This document shows, piece after piece, positions 8,162 through 17,499 of a DNA stretch of 64,000 bases. The stretch's first letter is position 1. Each line of letters begins with the position of its first letter. Made by a program: the position numbers and the translations under genes. The notes below the pieces were generated by a model, which ran no database searches, was not told the DNA's origin, and saw only the letters and a program-made list of their open reading frames with translations. The DNA comes from Streptomyces caniferus (lineage in GTDB: Bacteria; Actinomycetota; Actinomycetes; Streptomycetales; Streptomycetaceae): assembly GCF_009811555.1 (NCBI RefSeq), contig NZ_BLIN01000005.1, forward strand, positions 3,853,501-3,917,500. The letters run 5' to 3'.

Positions 8162-8243
8162 AAAGCCCGTCTCGTCACCGACGGCGATGCAGGGCGACGG
8201 ATCACCACGGCCCGCCACCACAGGCTTCCCGGCAGGAGCGCTG

Positions 8244-9326
8244 ATGACCACCAGGCACCCCACCCCCGACCCCACCCCCGACCGCGCCTCCGGACCGGCA
8301 AAGGAGCCCGCCGGCCGGCGGCCCACCGTGCTGCTGGCGATGGGCCCCGGCATCGCCGGCCGGCTCCTCGACGCCCGCCACCGCGACCGCCTCACGGCCC
8401 TCGCCCGTACCGATCCCCGCCTCGTCGCGCACGAGCTGGCCGCCCCCACCCCGGAGGTCGCCGCCGCCCTCGCCGACGCCGAGGTGCTCCTCACCTGCTG
8501 GGGAGCCCCGCCGCTCACCGGCCGGGTGCTGGACGCGGCCCCACGGCTGCGCGCCGTCGTGCACGCCGCCGGATCGGTCAAACACCACCTCACTGACGCC
8601 TGCTGGGAGCGCGGTCTCACGGTCTCCTCGGCCGCCGCCGTCAACGCGCTCCCGGTCGCCGAGTACACCCTCGCCGCGATCCTCTTCGCCAACAAGCGCG
8701 TACTGCACTCCGCCCACCGCTACCGCGGCCTGCGCGCACCCCACGACTGGCACGAGGAACTCGCCGCCGCCGGCAACTACCGCCGCACCGTGGGCGTCAT
8801 CGGCGCCTCCCGCATCGGCCGCCGCGTCATCGAGCTGCTGCGCCCGTTCGAGCTGCGCGTCCTGCTGCACGACCCCTACGTGACCGACGCCGACGCCGCC
8901 CGGCTCGGCGTGCGGCCGGTCCCCCTCGACGTGCTCTGCGCCGGCAGCGACGTGGTCACCGTGCACGCCCCGCAGCTGCCCGCCACCCGCCATCTGCTCG
9001 GTGCCCGCGAACTGGCGCTGCTGCCCGACGGCGCGACGCTGGTCAACACCGCCCGCGGCTCCCTGGTCGACGAGACGGCCCTGCTCGCCGAGCTGGTCTC
9101 CGGCCGCCTGCACGCCGTCCTCGATGTCACCGAGCCCGAACTCCCGCCTGCCGGCTCGCCGTTGTACGAGCTGCCGAACGTCCTGCTCACCCCCCACGTG
9201 GCGGGCTCGCTGGGCACCGAACTCCACCGCCTGGCCGACCACGCCCTCGACGAACTCGAACGCTACGCCCGGGGCCGCCCGTTCACCGGTCCCGTACGAC
9301 CGGAGCACCTGGGCCGCTCGGCGTGA
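8244..9326 (+). CDS. D-isomer-specific 2-hydroxyacid dehydrogenase
   Basis: A 360-residue NAD(P)-dependent dehydrogenase of the D-2-hydroxyacid family, interconverting 2-keto acids and D-2-hydroxy acids in the cytoplasm. The nucleotide-binding fold is centred on VGVIGASRIGRRV (183-195, a variant GxGxxG). The catalytic residues are R271 (NTARGSLVDE), E297 and H318 (TPHVAGS). The ATG at 8244 follows AGGAG with good spacing; the frame is open much further upstream but overlaps the intergenic repeats. It diverges from the DUF2264 gene, suggesting a joint role in sugar-acid metabolism. The substrate is not predictable. Confidence 0.92.
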   Translation: MTTRHPTPDPTPDRASGPAKEPAGRRPTVLLAMGPGIAGRLLDARHRDRLTALARTDPRLVAHELAAPTPEVAAALADAEVLLTCWGAPPLTGRVLDAAPRLRAVVHAAGSVKHHLTDACWERGLTVSSAAAVNALPVAEYTLAAILFANKRVLHSAHRYRGLRAPHDWHEELAAAGNYRRTVGVIGASRIGRRVIELLRPFELRVLLHDPYVTDADAARLGVRPVPLDVLCAGSDVVTVHAPQLPATRHLLGARELALLPDGATLVNTARGSLVDETALLAELVSGRLHAVLDVTEPELPPAGSPLYELPNVLLTPHVAGSLGTELHRLADHALDELERYARGRPFTGPVRPEHLGRSA

Positions 9327-9381
9327 CCGAACCCGGCCGGGCCCACCGCGGACACACGCACAGCCCGGCCGCACACACGAA

Positions 9382-9416
9382 AGACCCGGCCCCCGCACAC
9401 CGCGGGGACCGGGTCT
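9382..9416. terminator. Bidirectional terminator between dehydrogenase and groEL1
   Basis: AGACCCGG (9382-9389) pairs with CCGGGTCT (9409-9416). An inner stem, CCCCGC / GCGGGG, encloses a 5-nt loop. It sits between two convergent genes. Confidence 0.7.
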
Positions 9417-9451
9417 CGTACGTCAGGCAGCCTGCTGCCCGGCGTGATGCG

Positions 9452-11095
<1,644 letters not shown>

Positions 11096-11144
11096 TCATT
11101 GCGATCCTCGGCCACGACGTGGGGACCGCTGTCGCTCAAACGAA

Positions 11145-11190
11145 CTGCGCCCCTGCCCCGGTTGTTTAGACGCGGGAACCAGGGGCGCAG
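11145..11190 (-). other. Long hairpin in the groES-groEL1 intercistronic region
   Basis: CTGCGCCCCTG (11145-11155) and CAGGGGCGCAG (11180-11190) form a perfect 11-bp stem with a 24-nt loop, 22 bp after the groES stop. It could be a partial terminator or mRNA-stability element that lets groES be expressed above groEL1. Confidence 0.5.
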
Positions 11191-11211
11191 ATCACGGCAA
11201 AACTGGGTGAC

Positions 11212-11520
11212 TTACTTCTCGACGATCGCGAGGACGTCGCGAGCCGAGAGAACGAGGTAGTCCTCGTTGTTGTACTTCACCTCGGTGCCGCCGTACTTGC
11301 TGTAGAGCACGACATCGCCGACGTTCACGTCGAGCTCGATGCGCTTGCCGTCCTCGACACGGCCCGGGCCCACGGCCAGGACGACGCCCTCCTGGGGCTT
11401 CTCCTTGGCGGTGTCCGGAATGACCAGGCCCGAGGCCGTGGTCTGCTCGGCGTCGAGCGGCTGGACCACGATGCGGTCCTCAAGCGGCTTGATGGCAACC
11501 TTGGAGCTGGTGGTCGTCAC
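11212..11520 (-). CDS. groES: Co-chaperonin GroES
   Basis: GroES is the 10-kDa lid of the GroEL folding chamber. The 102 residues include [21 protein letters not shown] (the conserved start and the beginning of the mobile loop), [15 protein letters not shown] and the [19 protein letters not shown] segment typical of actinobacterial GroES. The start is GTG (11518-11520), preceded by GGGGGAGG with 7-nt spacing. It is the first gene of the groES-groEL1 operon, with two CIRCE operators upstream. Confidence 0.98.
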   Translation of the reverse strand: MTTTSSKVAIKPLEDRIVVQPLDAEQTTASGLVIPDTAKEKPQEGVVLAVGPGRVEDGKRIELDVNVGDVVLYSKYGGTEVKYNNEDYLVLSARDVLAIVEK

Positions 11521-11622
11521 GATCCGACCTCCCCCTTCGGAGATCTCACGGGGTTAACTGTCTGAGGTGGCGACCAGGTGGATCCGTCGTCGCGGGTGCC
11601 GGACCTGCCCGTCGCTGTGTGT

Positions 11623-11649
11623 CTGGCACTCACCACTGGAGAGTGCCAA
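11623..11649. promoter_or_regulatory. CIRCE operator, proximal copy
   Basis: CTGGCACTC-N9-GAGTGCCAA, with exactly the 9-nt spacer of the CIRCE consensus TTAGCACTC-N9-GAGTGCTAA. It is the binding site of the heat-shock repressor HrcA and covers the predicted transcription start. Confidence 0.9.
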
Positions 11650-11654
11650 CGCTG

Positions 11655-11683
11655 AGACTATGACGCGGTTAGCACTCGGTCAA
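11655..11683 (-). promoter_or_regulatory. groES-groEL1 promoter
   Basis: TTGACC (11683-11678) and TAGTCT (11660-11655) are 17 nt apart on the minus strand, a vegetative-type promoter. The -35 lies inside the distal CIRCE and the start site would fall at the proximal CIRCE, so HrcA bound at either site would block polymerase. Confidence 0.75.
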
Positions 11684-11695
11684 GCGGAGTGCCAG
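11669..11695. promoter_or_regulatory. CIRCE operator, distal copy
   Basis: TTAGCACTC-N9-GAGTGCCAG; the left half is a perfect consensus match and the spacer is 9 nt. It overlaps the -35 element of the groES promoter. Confidence 0.92.
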
Positions 11696-11970
11696 CGCGG
11701 CGGGGTGCGCTTCCCTCCACGCGGGCCGGCAGGCACCGCGAAGGCGTGCCCTCGGACGGCCCGCACCCCTGTGACCAGCACCCTCGGCGACGGGACCGGG
11801 CCGGGACAGCAGCCGATTGAGGGGCAAGTTCCCATCAAATCGGACACACCTTCCCGTTCCCTCGCAACCACGCCACGGGCTGCCTCGTCTACTTCCCCGA
11901 CTGCCTGGCCGACGAACCGGGCACGACCCGGCCGGCCGGCGGCCTCGACGATCAGTGGGGGAGGAAACCC
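11696..11970. other. Intergenic region upstream of the SEDS gene
   Basis: These 275 bases lie between the groES promoter and the SEDS-family gene. Apart from the ribosome site before 11971, I recognise no gene, strong promoter or hairpin. A weak TTGAGG at 11817-11822 has no convincing partner. Confidence 0.5.
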
Positions 11971-13386
11971 GTGCGTGGACAGACCAGCGTTCCCCGGGCG
12001 GCCCGGCGGCCGGAGAGCGACGCCGAGCGCACGATGACGTTCGCCGCGCTGGCCCGGGCACCGGACCGGCGGCGGACCGAGGCATGGCTGCTCGCCCTCG
12101 CCGTGCTGATAGCGGACTTCGGCTACGCCTGCACCGGCCTGTCGATGACCGGCCGGCTGCCCGGTGGGCTGGCCGGGTTCGCCATCAGCATGTTCTTCGT
12201 GGCGCTGGTGCCGCATCTGGTCCTGCGCCGCTTCGCGCCGCGCGCCGATCCGCTGATCCTGCCGCTGGCGACGCTGCTGACCGGGATCGGCCTGGTGCTG
12301 CTGCACCGCCTGGACATCACCTATGCGCAGACGCCACGGCTCAAGATCGCCGAGGCGGCGAGCGGGCAACTGGTGTGGACGGTGATCGGGGTGGCGGTCT
12401 GCATCGTCATCCTGCTGGTGCTGCGCGATCACCGCATTCTGCAGCGCTACATCTACCTGACGATGGTGGTCGCGCTGGTGCTGCTGATGGCCCCGGCCTT
12501 CTTCGGTGCCGACATGTACGGCGCCAAGCGCTGGATCCTGCTCGGGCCGCTGTCGCTGCAGCCCGGCGAGTTCGTGAAGATCATGATCTCGGTGTTCTTC
12601 GCGGGCTACCTCACTGTCAACCGCGATGCGCTGGCGCTGGCCGGCCGCCGCGTCCTGGGCGTCCAACTGCCCCCGGGCCGACAGCTCGCACCGATCTTCA
12701 CCATCTGGGTGATCAGCCTGCTGGTGCTGATCTTCGAACGGGACCTCGGCACCTCGCTGATCTTCTTCGGCGTCTTCGTGATCATGCTGTACATGGCCAC
12801 CAACCGCACCAGCTGGGTGGTGTGCGGCCTGCTGATGGCCGTCGTCGGCGCGGCCGTCGTCGGCTCCCTGGAACCACACGTCCACGGCCGGGTCACCGCC
12901 TGGCTGGACCCGATGCGGGCCTTCACCAAGGAGGGCGTGGCCGACGGCATGTCCGACCAGCTGGGCCAGGCGCTCTTCAGCTTCGGCAGCGGCGGCATCT
13001 CCGGCACCGGCCTGGGCCAGGGCCACCCCGAACTGATCGGCTTCGCCGGCAACAGCGACTTCATCCTCACCACCGTCGGCGAGGAACTGGGCCTGGCCGG
13101 GGTGATGGTCGTGCTCATGCTGTACGTACTGCTCGCCCAGCGCGGACTGCGGGTGGCGCTGACCGCCCGCGACCCGTTCGGCAAACTGCTCGCGGTCGGG
13201 CTCGCCGGAGCGCTCCTGCTACAGGTCTTCGTCGTCGCCGGCGGCGTCACCGGCCTGATCCCGCTCACCGGCAAGGCCCTGCCGTTCCTCGCCAAGGGAG
13301 GCTCGTCGCTCGTCGCGAACTGGGTCATGGTGGCGCTGCTGCTGCGAATCAGCGACCACGCGCAGCGTCGGCGTGAGCCGGCTTAG
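11971..13386 (+). CDS. FtsW/RodA/SpoVE-family SEDS protein
   Basis: A SEDS-family integral membrane protein, expected to be a lipid II-dependent peptidoglycan glycosyltransferase working with a class B penicillin-binding protein. The 471 residues contain about ten to twelve hydrophobic segments and the family motifs: AKRWI (about 185), DLGTS (258-262), NSDFI with D363 as the likely catalytic aspartate, and TGLIPLTGKALPFLAKGGSS (427-446). The start is GTG 11971, preceded by GGGGGAGG with about 6-nt spacing. No penicillin-binding-protein partner is adjacent, so it is not part of the usual rodA-pbp pair. Whether it acts in elongation, division or sporulation cannot be told. Confidence 0.93.
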   Translation: MRGQTSVPRAARRPESDAERTMTFAALARAPDRRRTEAWLLALAVLIADFGYACTGLSMTGRLPGGLAGFAISMFFVALVPHLVLRRFAPRADPLILPLATLLTGIGLVLLHRLDITYAQTPRLKIAEAASGQLVWTVIGVAVCIVILLVLRDHRILQRYIYLTMVVALVLLMAPAFFGADMYGAKRWILLGPLSLQPGEFVKIMISVFFAGYLTVNRDALALAGRRVLGVQLPPGRQLAPIFTIWVISLLVLIFERDLGTSLIFFGVFVIMLYMATNRTSWVVCGLLMAVVGAAVVGSLEPHVHGRVTAWLDPMRAFTKEGVADGMSDQLGQALFSFGSGGISGTGLGQGHPELIGFAGNSDFILTTVGEELGLAGVMVVLMLYVLLAQRGLRVALTARDPFGKLLAVGLAGALLLQVFVVAGGVTGLIPLTGKALPFLAKGGSSLVANWVMVALLLRISDHAQRRREPA

Positions 13387-13566
13387 TCTTCCCACGTTCC
13401 GCTGCGCTTTGCCGCGCCTCGTTTTCGGCCTTCCCGCCGTGGGGGTGTCTCGCCGTTGCGCCTGCGGCGGGCCCGTCCGCTGCGCTTTGCCCGTCCCGAC
13501 GTGGAGGATTGTCGCCGTTGCGCCTGCGGCGGGCGGGGCCGCTGCGCGGGGCTGTCGGGGTGCGGT

Positions 13567-13641
13567 GACGGGCCTGCGCGGGTGGGGGTGTCCGGACTGC
13601 TTCGCTTTACGTCCGGACACCCCCACCCGCGCAGGCCCGTC
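13567..13641. repeat. Perfect 31-bp-arm hairpin element, copy 1
   Basis: Left arm 13567-13597 and right arm 13611-13641 are exact reverse complements over 31 bp, beginning GACGGGCCTGCGCGGG. They enclose the 13-nt loop TGCTTCGCTTTAC. There is no T-tract, and it lies about 180 bp after the SEDS stop codon, so a simple terminator role is unlikely. The loop is the reverse complement of the loop of copy 2. Confidence 0.9.
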
Positions 13642-13809
13642 CCCTCCCGTGGGTGGGAGGGAAAAACGGTGGTGGGAGTGCACGCAGGTGGTCCGGTGCA
13701 CCTCGTGATCACACAGAAACAAGTCCCCCCGGTACGACCGGCAAGGGCCAGAACGGCCACAGCGACGGCCCGCCCCCACCGGCCTTCACTCACTCCACAC
13801 ACGGGAGGG

Positions 13810-13880
13810 GACGGGCCGGAGGGGCAGGGGTGTGGGACGTAAAGCGAAGCAGTCCCACACCCCTGCCCCGCAGGCCCGTC
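13810..13880. repeat. 29-bp-arm hairpin element, copy 2 (inverted)
   Basis: Left arm 13810-13838 and right arm 13852-13880 pair throughout except for three consecutive positions (GGA opposite GCA). They enclose the loop GTAAAGCGAAGCA. The base of the stem (GACGGGCC and TGCGGG-like) matches copy 1, but the upper stem differs while staying paired. Pairing is therefore maintained although the sequence has changed. Confidence 0.88.
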
Positions 13881-14031
13881 ACCGCACCCACAGCCCCGCG
13901 CAGCGGACCCCGCCCGCCGCAGGCGCAACGGCGAGCAAGCCCCACGGCGGGACAGCCGACAACGTGGGAAGCCGCCACCAGGCGCAACACCCACGGCGGA
14001 AAAGACAAAAACGTGGGGAGACAATGACACC

Positions 14032-15276
14032 GTGAACGACCTCGACACCTTCTCCGACCTGCTGGCCCCGGAGGGCCAGGCCCTGCTGGACGAGTTGCGG
14101 GACCACGACCCGTCGGACGAGCTGGCGGCAGCCACCCGGCTGCGCCGCGATCACCCCGCGGCGCTGGTGTCGGCCGCGCTGAGCCAGGCCCAGCTGCGGC
14201 AGCGCGCGGCGGCGAAGTTCGGCGCGGAGGCGGGGCGGATGTACTTCACCCCGAACGGCGTCGAGCAGTCCACCCGCGCCGCGGTCGCCGCCCACCGCGC
14301 CGCCCGGCTCGCCGCGCTGGGCGTCCGTACGCTGGCCGACCTCTGTTGCGGCATCGGCGGCGACGCACTCGCGCTGGCCCGGGCCGGGATCCGGGTACTG
14401 GCCGTCGACCGGGACCCGCTGGCCTGCGCCGCGGCCCGGGCCAACGCCGAGGGGCTGGGGCTCGCGGAGCTGATCGAGGTGCGCTGCGCGGACGTGACGG
14501 AGGTGGACACCGCCGGATATGACGCGGTGTTCGTCGATCCGGCGCGGCGCGGCAAGGCGACGACGAAGGGGGCGGCGCGCGGTGGCCGGGCGACGGGTGG
14601 GCGCATCTTCGATCCCGAGGCGTACTCGCCGCCGCTGTCCTGGGCCGTCGAGGCGGCCCGTACCGCGCCGTGCGCGGCGCTGAAGATCGCGCCGGGGGTG
14701 CCGCACGAGGCGCTGCCCGAGGACGCCGAGACGGAGTGGATCTCGGACGGGGGCGACGTCAAGGAGGCCGTGGTGTGGTTCGGCGCGGCCCGGGACGGGG
14801 CGGCCCGCCCCACGCCCGGCGGCCGCCGCGCCACGCTGCTGCCGGCCGGGGACTCCCTGCTCGGCGCCGGGCTGCCGGACCCCGAGCCGGGGCCGGTCGG
14901 GGACTGGCTGTACGAGCCGGACGGGGCGGTGATCCGTGCCCATCTCGTCGCGGACGTCGCCCGGCAGATCGACGGCCGGCTGATCGATCCGACGATCGCG
15001 TACCTCACCGCGGACCGGCTGACCGAGACGCCGTACGCGACCGCCTACGCGATCACCGATGTGCTGCCGTTCCACGTCAAGAAGCTCAAGGCGCTGCTGC
15101 GGGAGCGCGAGGTCGGCATCGCGGTGATCAAGAAGCGCGGCTCGGCGGTGGAGCCGGAGGAGCTGCGGAAGAAGCTGAAGCTCGGCGGCGGCCGCAAGTC
15201 CTGCACGATCTTCCTGACCCGGGTCGACGGCGCCCCCACGATGCTGCTCGGGCACCCCGCGGCGGACGTGTCCTGA
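14032..15276 (+). CDS. Class I SAM-dependent methyltransferase with THUMP-like C-terminal domain
   Basis: A 414-residue Rossmann-fold methyltransferase of unknown target. SAM motif I is LADLCCGIGGDALALA (101-116), followed by the acidic loop VLAVDRDP (122-129). Motif IV is DPARRG (169-174), seen in nucleic-acid and peptide methyltransferases of this family in place of NPPY. The C-terminal part (about 330-410, ending in a KKLKLGG-rich basic patch) resembles the THUMP-like domain, which suggests an RNA substrate. The start is GTG 14032; an ATG at 14024 runs into a stop after two codons. GGGGAG lies about 10 nt upstream. Confidence 0.88.
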   Translation: MNDLDTFSDLLAPEGQALLDELRDHDPSDELAAATRLRRDHPAALVSAALSQAQLRQRAAAKFGAEAGRMYFTPNGVEQSTRAAVAAHRAARLAALGVRTLADLCCGIGGDALALARAGIRVLAVDRDPLACAAARANAEGLGLAELIEVRCADVTEVDTAGYDAVFVDPARRGKATTKGAARGGRATGGRIFDPEAYSPPLSWAVEAARTAPCAALKIAPGVPHEALPEDAETEWISDGGDVKEAVVWFGAARDGAARPTPGGRRATLLPAGDSLLGAGLPDPEPGPVGDWLYEPDGAVIRAHLVADVARQIDGRLIDPTIAYLTADRLTETPYATAYAITDVLPFHVKKLKALLREREVGIAVIKKRGSAVEPEELRKKLKLGGGRKSCTIFLTRVDGAPTMLLGHPAADVS

Positions 15277-15283
15277 CCGGCCC

Positions 15284-15649
15284 TCACGCCAGGTCGGTGA
15301 GGTCCTCGGCGTAGACCTGGGAGAGCGGCTGCGGGCCGATGTACTGCTGGCAGGTGCACTGGCCCGCCTCGTACTGCACCGGCTTGCGGTCGGCGTCCCA
15401 GGCGACCGCGACCTCCACCAGCTCATGACACTTGCCCTTTTTGTCATGCTTGGCGAGGTGGTGGGTGCAGCCGCACACCGGCTGCGGCTGCTGCTGCGCC
15501 GCGGCCAGCTCCTGCCGTTCCTGACGGGCGGTCTCCAGCCGCTCCATCTTGCGCTCGTGGCGCGTACGCAGCGCCGTACGGGCGGTGTCGGCGACCTTCG
15601 CGAAGCCACCCGCCATGAAGAAGATGAAGACCCACCAGAACCAGTCCAC
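15284..15649 (-). CDS. Small membrane-anchored Cys/His-rich protein
   Basis: Not recognised as a named family. The 121-residue product begins with one hydrophobic helix (WFWWVFIFFMAGGF, residues 3-16). A charged, probably coiled-coil stretch (about 24-55, RHERKMERLETARQERQEL) follows. The C-terminal half is rich in potential metal ligands: C59, C61, H63, H64, H68, C74, H75, C98 and C100. A cytoplasmic zinc-binding module tethered to the membrane is plausible. GTG 15647-15649 was chosen since GGGAGG lies upstream; the frame is open to 15751. It is convergent with the methyltransferase gene and downstream of tsaD. Confidence 0.75.
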   Translation of the reverse strand: MDWFWWVFIFFMAGGFAKVADTARTALRTRHERKMERLETARQERQELAAAQQQPQPVCGCTHHLAKHDKKGKCHELVEVAVAWDADRKPVQYEAGQCTCQQYIGPQPLSQVYAEDLTDLA

Positions 15650-15784
15650 AGCCTGCCGCCTCCCCACGTGCGCGCCCGGTGCTGCCTGCCAGGGTAAGAC
15701 CTCCGGCCGGAGCTCGGGCCGGAGGTGGCGCGAGGACTCGCAGAACGACAAAACGAGCCCTCGCCCGGCCTCGGGGGTACGGCC

Positions 15785-16915
15785 TCAGGAGTAGAGGTTG
15801 TGCTTGCTCGTCTCGTGGACGTGGTCGTGGTGGTGATGCGGGGCGGGCTGCTCCTCGCCGGTCTCGCCGGGCACATGCGGTTCGGTGACCGGCAGGGACG
15901 AGTCGGCGGAGAGGTCCCAGGCGGAGGCCGACCGGCCCCGTGCCACCATCTCCGCGCCCAGGGCGGCGACCATCGCGCCGTTGTCGGTGCACAGCTTGGG
16001 CCGCGGCACCCGCAGGGTGATCCCGGCGTCCTCGCAGCGGCGTGCGGCCATCGCCCGCAGCCGGGAGTTGGCCGCGACCCCGCCGCCGATCATCAGGTGG
16101 TCCACGCCGTTGTCCTTGCAGGCCCGCACGGCCTTACGGGTCAGCACGTCCACCACGGCCTCCTGGAAGGACGCCGAGACGTCCGCCACCGGCACCTCCT
16201 CGCCGGCCGCCCGCTTGGCCTCGATCCAGCGGGCCACCGCCGTCTTCAGACCGGAGAAGGAGAAGTCGTAGACCGGGTCGCGGGGGCCGGTCAGCCCGCG
16301 CGGGAAGCGGATCGCGTCGGGGTTGCCCTCGCGTGCGTAGCGGTCGATGACCGGGCCGCCCGGGAAGCCGAGGTTCAGCACCCGCGCGATCTTGTCGAAG
16401 GCCTCGCCGGCCGCGTCGTCGATCGTCGAGCCCAGGGGGCGGACGTCGGAGGTGATGTCGGGCGCGAGCAGCAGGGAGGAGTGGCCGCCGGAGACCAGCA
16501 GGGCCATCGTCGGCTCCGGCAGCGGGCCGTGCTCCAGCTGGTCGACGCAGATGTGCGAGGCGAGGTGGTTGACGCCGTAGAGCGGCTTGCCGAGGGCGTA
16601 GGCGTACGCCTTGGCGGCCGAGACGCCGACCAGCAGGGCACCGGCCAGGCCCGGACCCGCGGTGACCGCGATCCCGTCCAGGTCGCTCGCCGCGACGCCG
16701 GCGTCCTTCAGCGCGCGCTGGATGGTGGGGACCATCGCCTCCAGGTGGGCGCGCGAGGCCACCTCCGGCACCACGCCGCCGAAGCGGGCGTGCTCGTCGA
16801 CGCTGGAGGCGACCGCGTCGGCGAGGAGGGTGTGGCCGCGGACGATGCCGACACCGGTCTCGTCGCAGGAGGTCTCGATGCCGAGGACGAGCGGTCCGCC
16901 GCGTGAGTCAGCCAT
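15785..16915 (-). CDS. tsaD: tRNA N6-threonylcarbamoyladenosine synthase subunit TsaD
   Basis: TsaD transfers the threonylcarbamoyl group from TC-AMP to A37 of ANN-decoding tRNAs, in complex with TsaB and TsaE. The 376-residue protein has [10 protein letters not shown] (11-20), the metal-binding histidines H117 and H121 (NHLASH) and [12 protein letters not shown] (46-57). The phosphate-binding [10 protein letters not shown] and [12 protein letters not shown] segments also match the ASKHA fold. The C-terminus carries an unusual histidine-rich tail ([11 protein letters not shown]). ATG 16913-16915 lies 5 bp after the rimI stop, so tsaB-rimI-tsaD form an operon. Confidence 0.97.
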   Translation of the reverse strand: MADSRGGPLVLGIETSCDETGVGIVRGHTLLADAVASSVDEHARFGGVVPEVASRAHLEAMVPTIQRALKDAGVAASDLDGIAVTAGPGLAGALLVGVSAAKAYAYALGKPLYGVNHLASHICVDQLEHGPLPEPTMALLVSGGHSSLLLAPDITSDVRPLGSTIDDAAGEAFDKIARVLNLGFPGGPVIDRYAREGNPDAIRFPRGLTGPRDPVYDFSFSGLKTAVARWIEAKRAAGEEVPVADVSASFQEAVVDVLTRKAVRACKDNGVDHLMIGGGVAANSRLRAMAARRCEDAGITLRVPRPKLCTDNGAMVAALGAEMVARGRSASAWDLSADSSLPVTEPHVPGETGEEQPAPHHHHDHVHETSKHNLYS

Positions 16916-16920
16916 GAGTC

Positions 16921-17499
16921 TCAAGTTCCTTGTACGGAGGGTGCTTCGGAGGAGGTCTGGGTGGTGCGGCGCATGACGAGGGCGTCGACGTTGCCGGGCT
17001 GGTAGTAGCCGCGGCGGAAACCGATCGGTTCGAAGCCGAAGCGCTCGTAGAGGCGTTGGGCGCGTACGTTGTCGACCCGTACCTCCAGCAGCACCTCGTG
17101 GCATTCGAAGTCCGTCGCGGCACCGAGGAGTTCGGTCAGCAGCCGGGCGCCGAGGCCGGTGCCCCACATCTCGCGGGCGGTGGCGATGGTCTGGATGTCG
17201 CCGGTGCCGTCGACGGCGGCCAGCCCGCCGTAGCCGACGAGCCGGCTGCCCCGGTGCGGTGGGGCCTCCAGTTCGGCGACGAGGTAGCGGCGGGTGGCGT
17301 ACGGGCCGCGCGCATGGGCCAGCTCGGACCAGAACATGCCCGGCGACCAGGCGTCCTCGGGGAACAGTTCCCGCTCCAGCTCCAGCACCGGCGCTATGTC
17401 CCACCAGCGCATCTCGCGCAGCGAGGCGTCGAGCCGGGGTGCCCCGTCGCGCGGCGGGGCCGCCGCGGGGCGCTGGTCGGGCGACGGGCGGGTGGTCAC
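16921..17499 (-). CDS. rimI: Ribosomal-protein-alanine N-acetyltransferase RimI (GNAT)
   Basis: A GNAT-fold acetyltransferase expected to acetylate protein N-termini, classically ribosomal protein S18. The 192 residues include [25 protein letters not shown] (N-terminal fold), the acetyl-CoA pyrophosphate loop [13 protein letters not shown] and the [17 protein letters not shown]-terminal signature. The GTG start at 17497-17499 overlaps the tsaB stop in a GTGA, indicating translational coupling. Position between tsaB and tsaD is conserved in actinobacteria. Confidence 0.95.
   Translation of the reverse strand: MTTRPSPDQRPAAAPPRDGAPRLDASLREMRWWDIAPVLELERELFPEDAWSPGMFWSELAHARGPYATRRYLVAELEAPPHRGSRLVGYGGLAAVDGTGDIQTIATAREMWGTGLGARLLTELLGAATDFECHEVLLEVRVDNVRAQRLYERFGFEPIGFRRGYYQPGNVDALVMRRTTQTSSEAPSVQGT

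Larger units (their letters stand above)
13387..14031. other. 645-bp gene-free block of inverted repeats
   Basis: No credible gene. The block contains two long hairpins (listed separately) with flanks that are also related in inverted orientation. 13512-13566 matches the reverse complement of 13881-13934 closely, with shared words CGCCGTTGCGCCTGCGGCGGG-like and CTGCGCGGGGCTGT. A further copy of GTTGCGCCTGCGGCGGG lies near 13457-13473, and a decayed one near 13974-13990. The strand asymmetry and stop pattern do not support coding. It reads as two copies of one structured, possibly mobile, repeat facing each other. Confidence 0.7.

Noticed and set aside
13598..13851. CRISPR array or tRNA cluster in the repeat block
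   Set aside because: There are only two inverted units with unequal arms, no regular spacers, no tRNA TPsiC/anticodon pattern and no cas genes.
13387..14031. Several short open frames within the inverted-repeat block
   Set aside because: They are products of repeated GC-rich stems, with no ribosome sites and no conserved motif.
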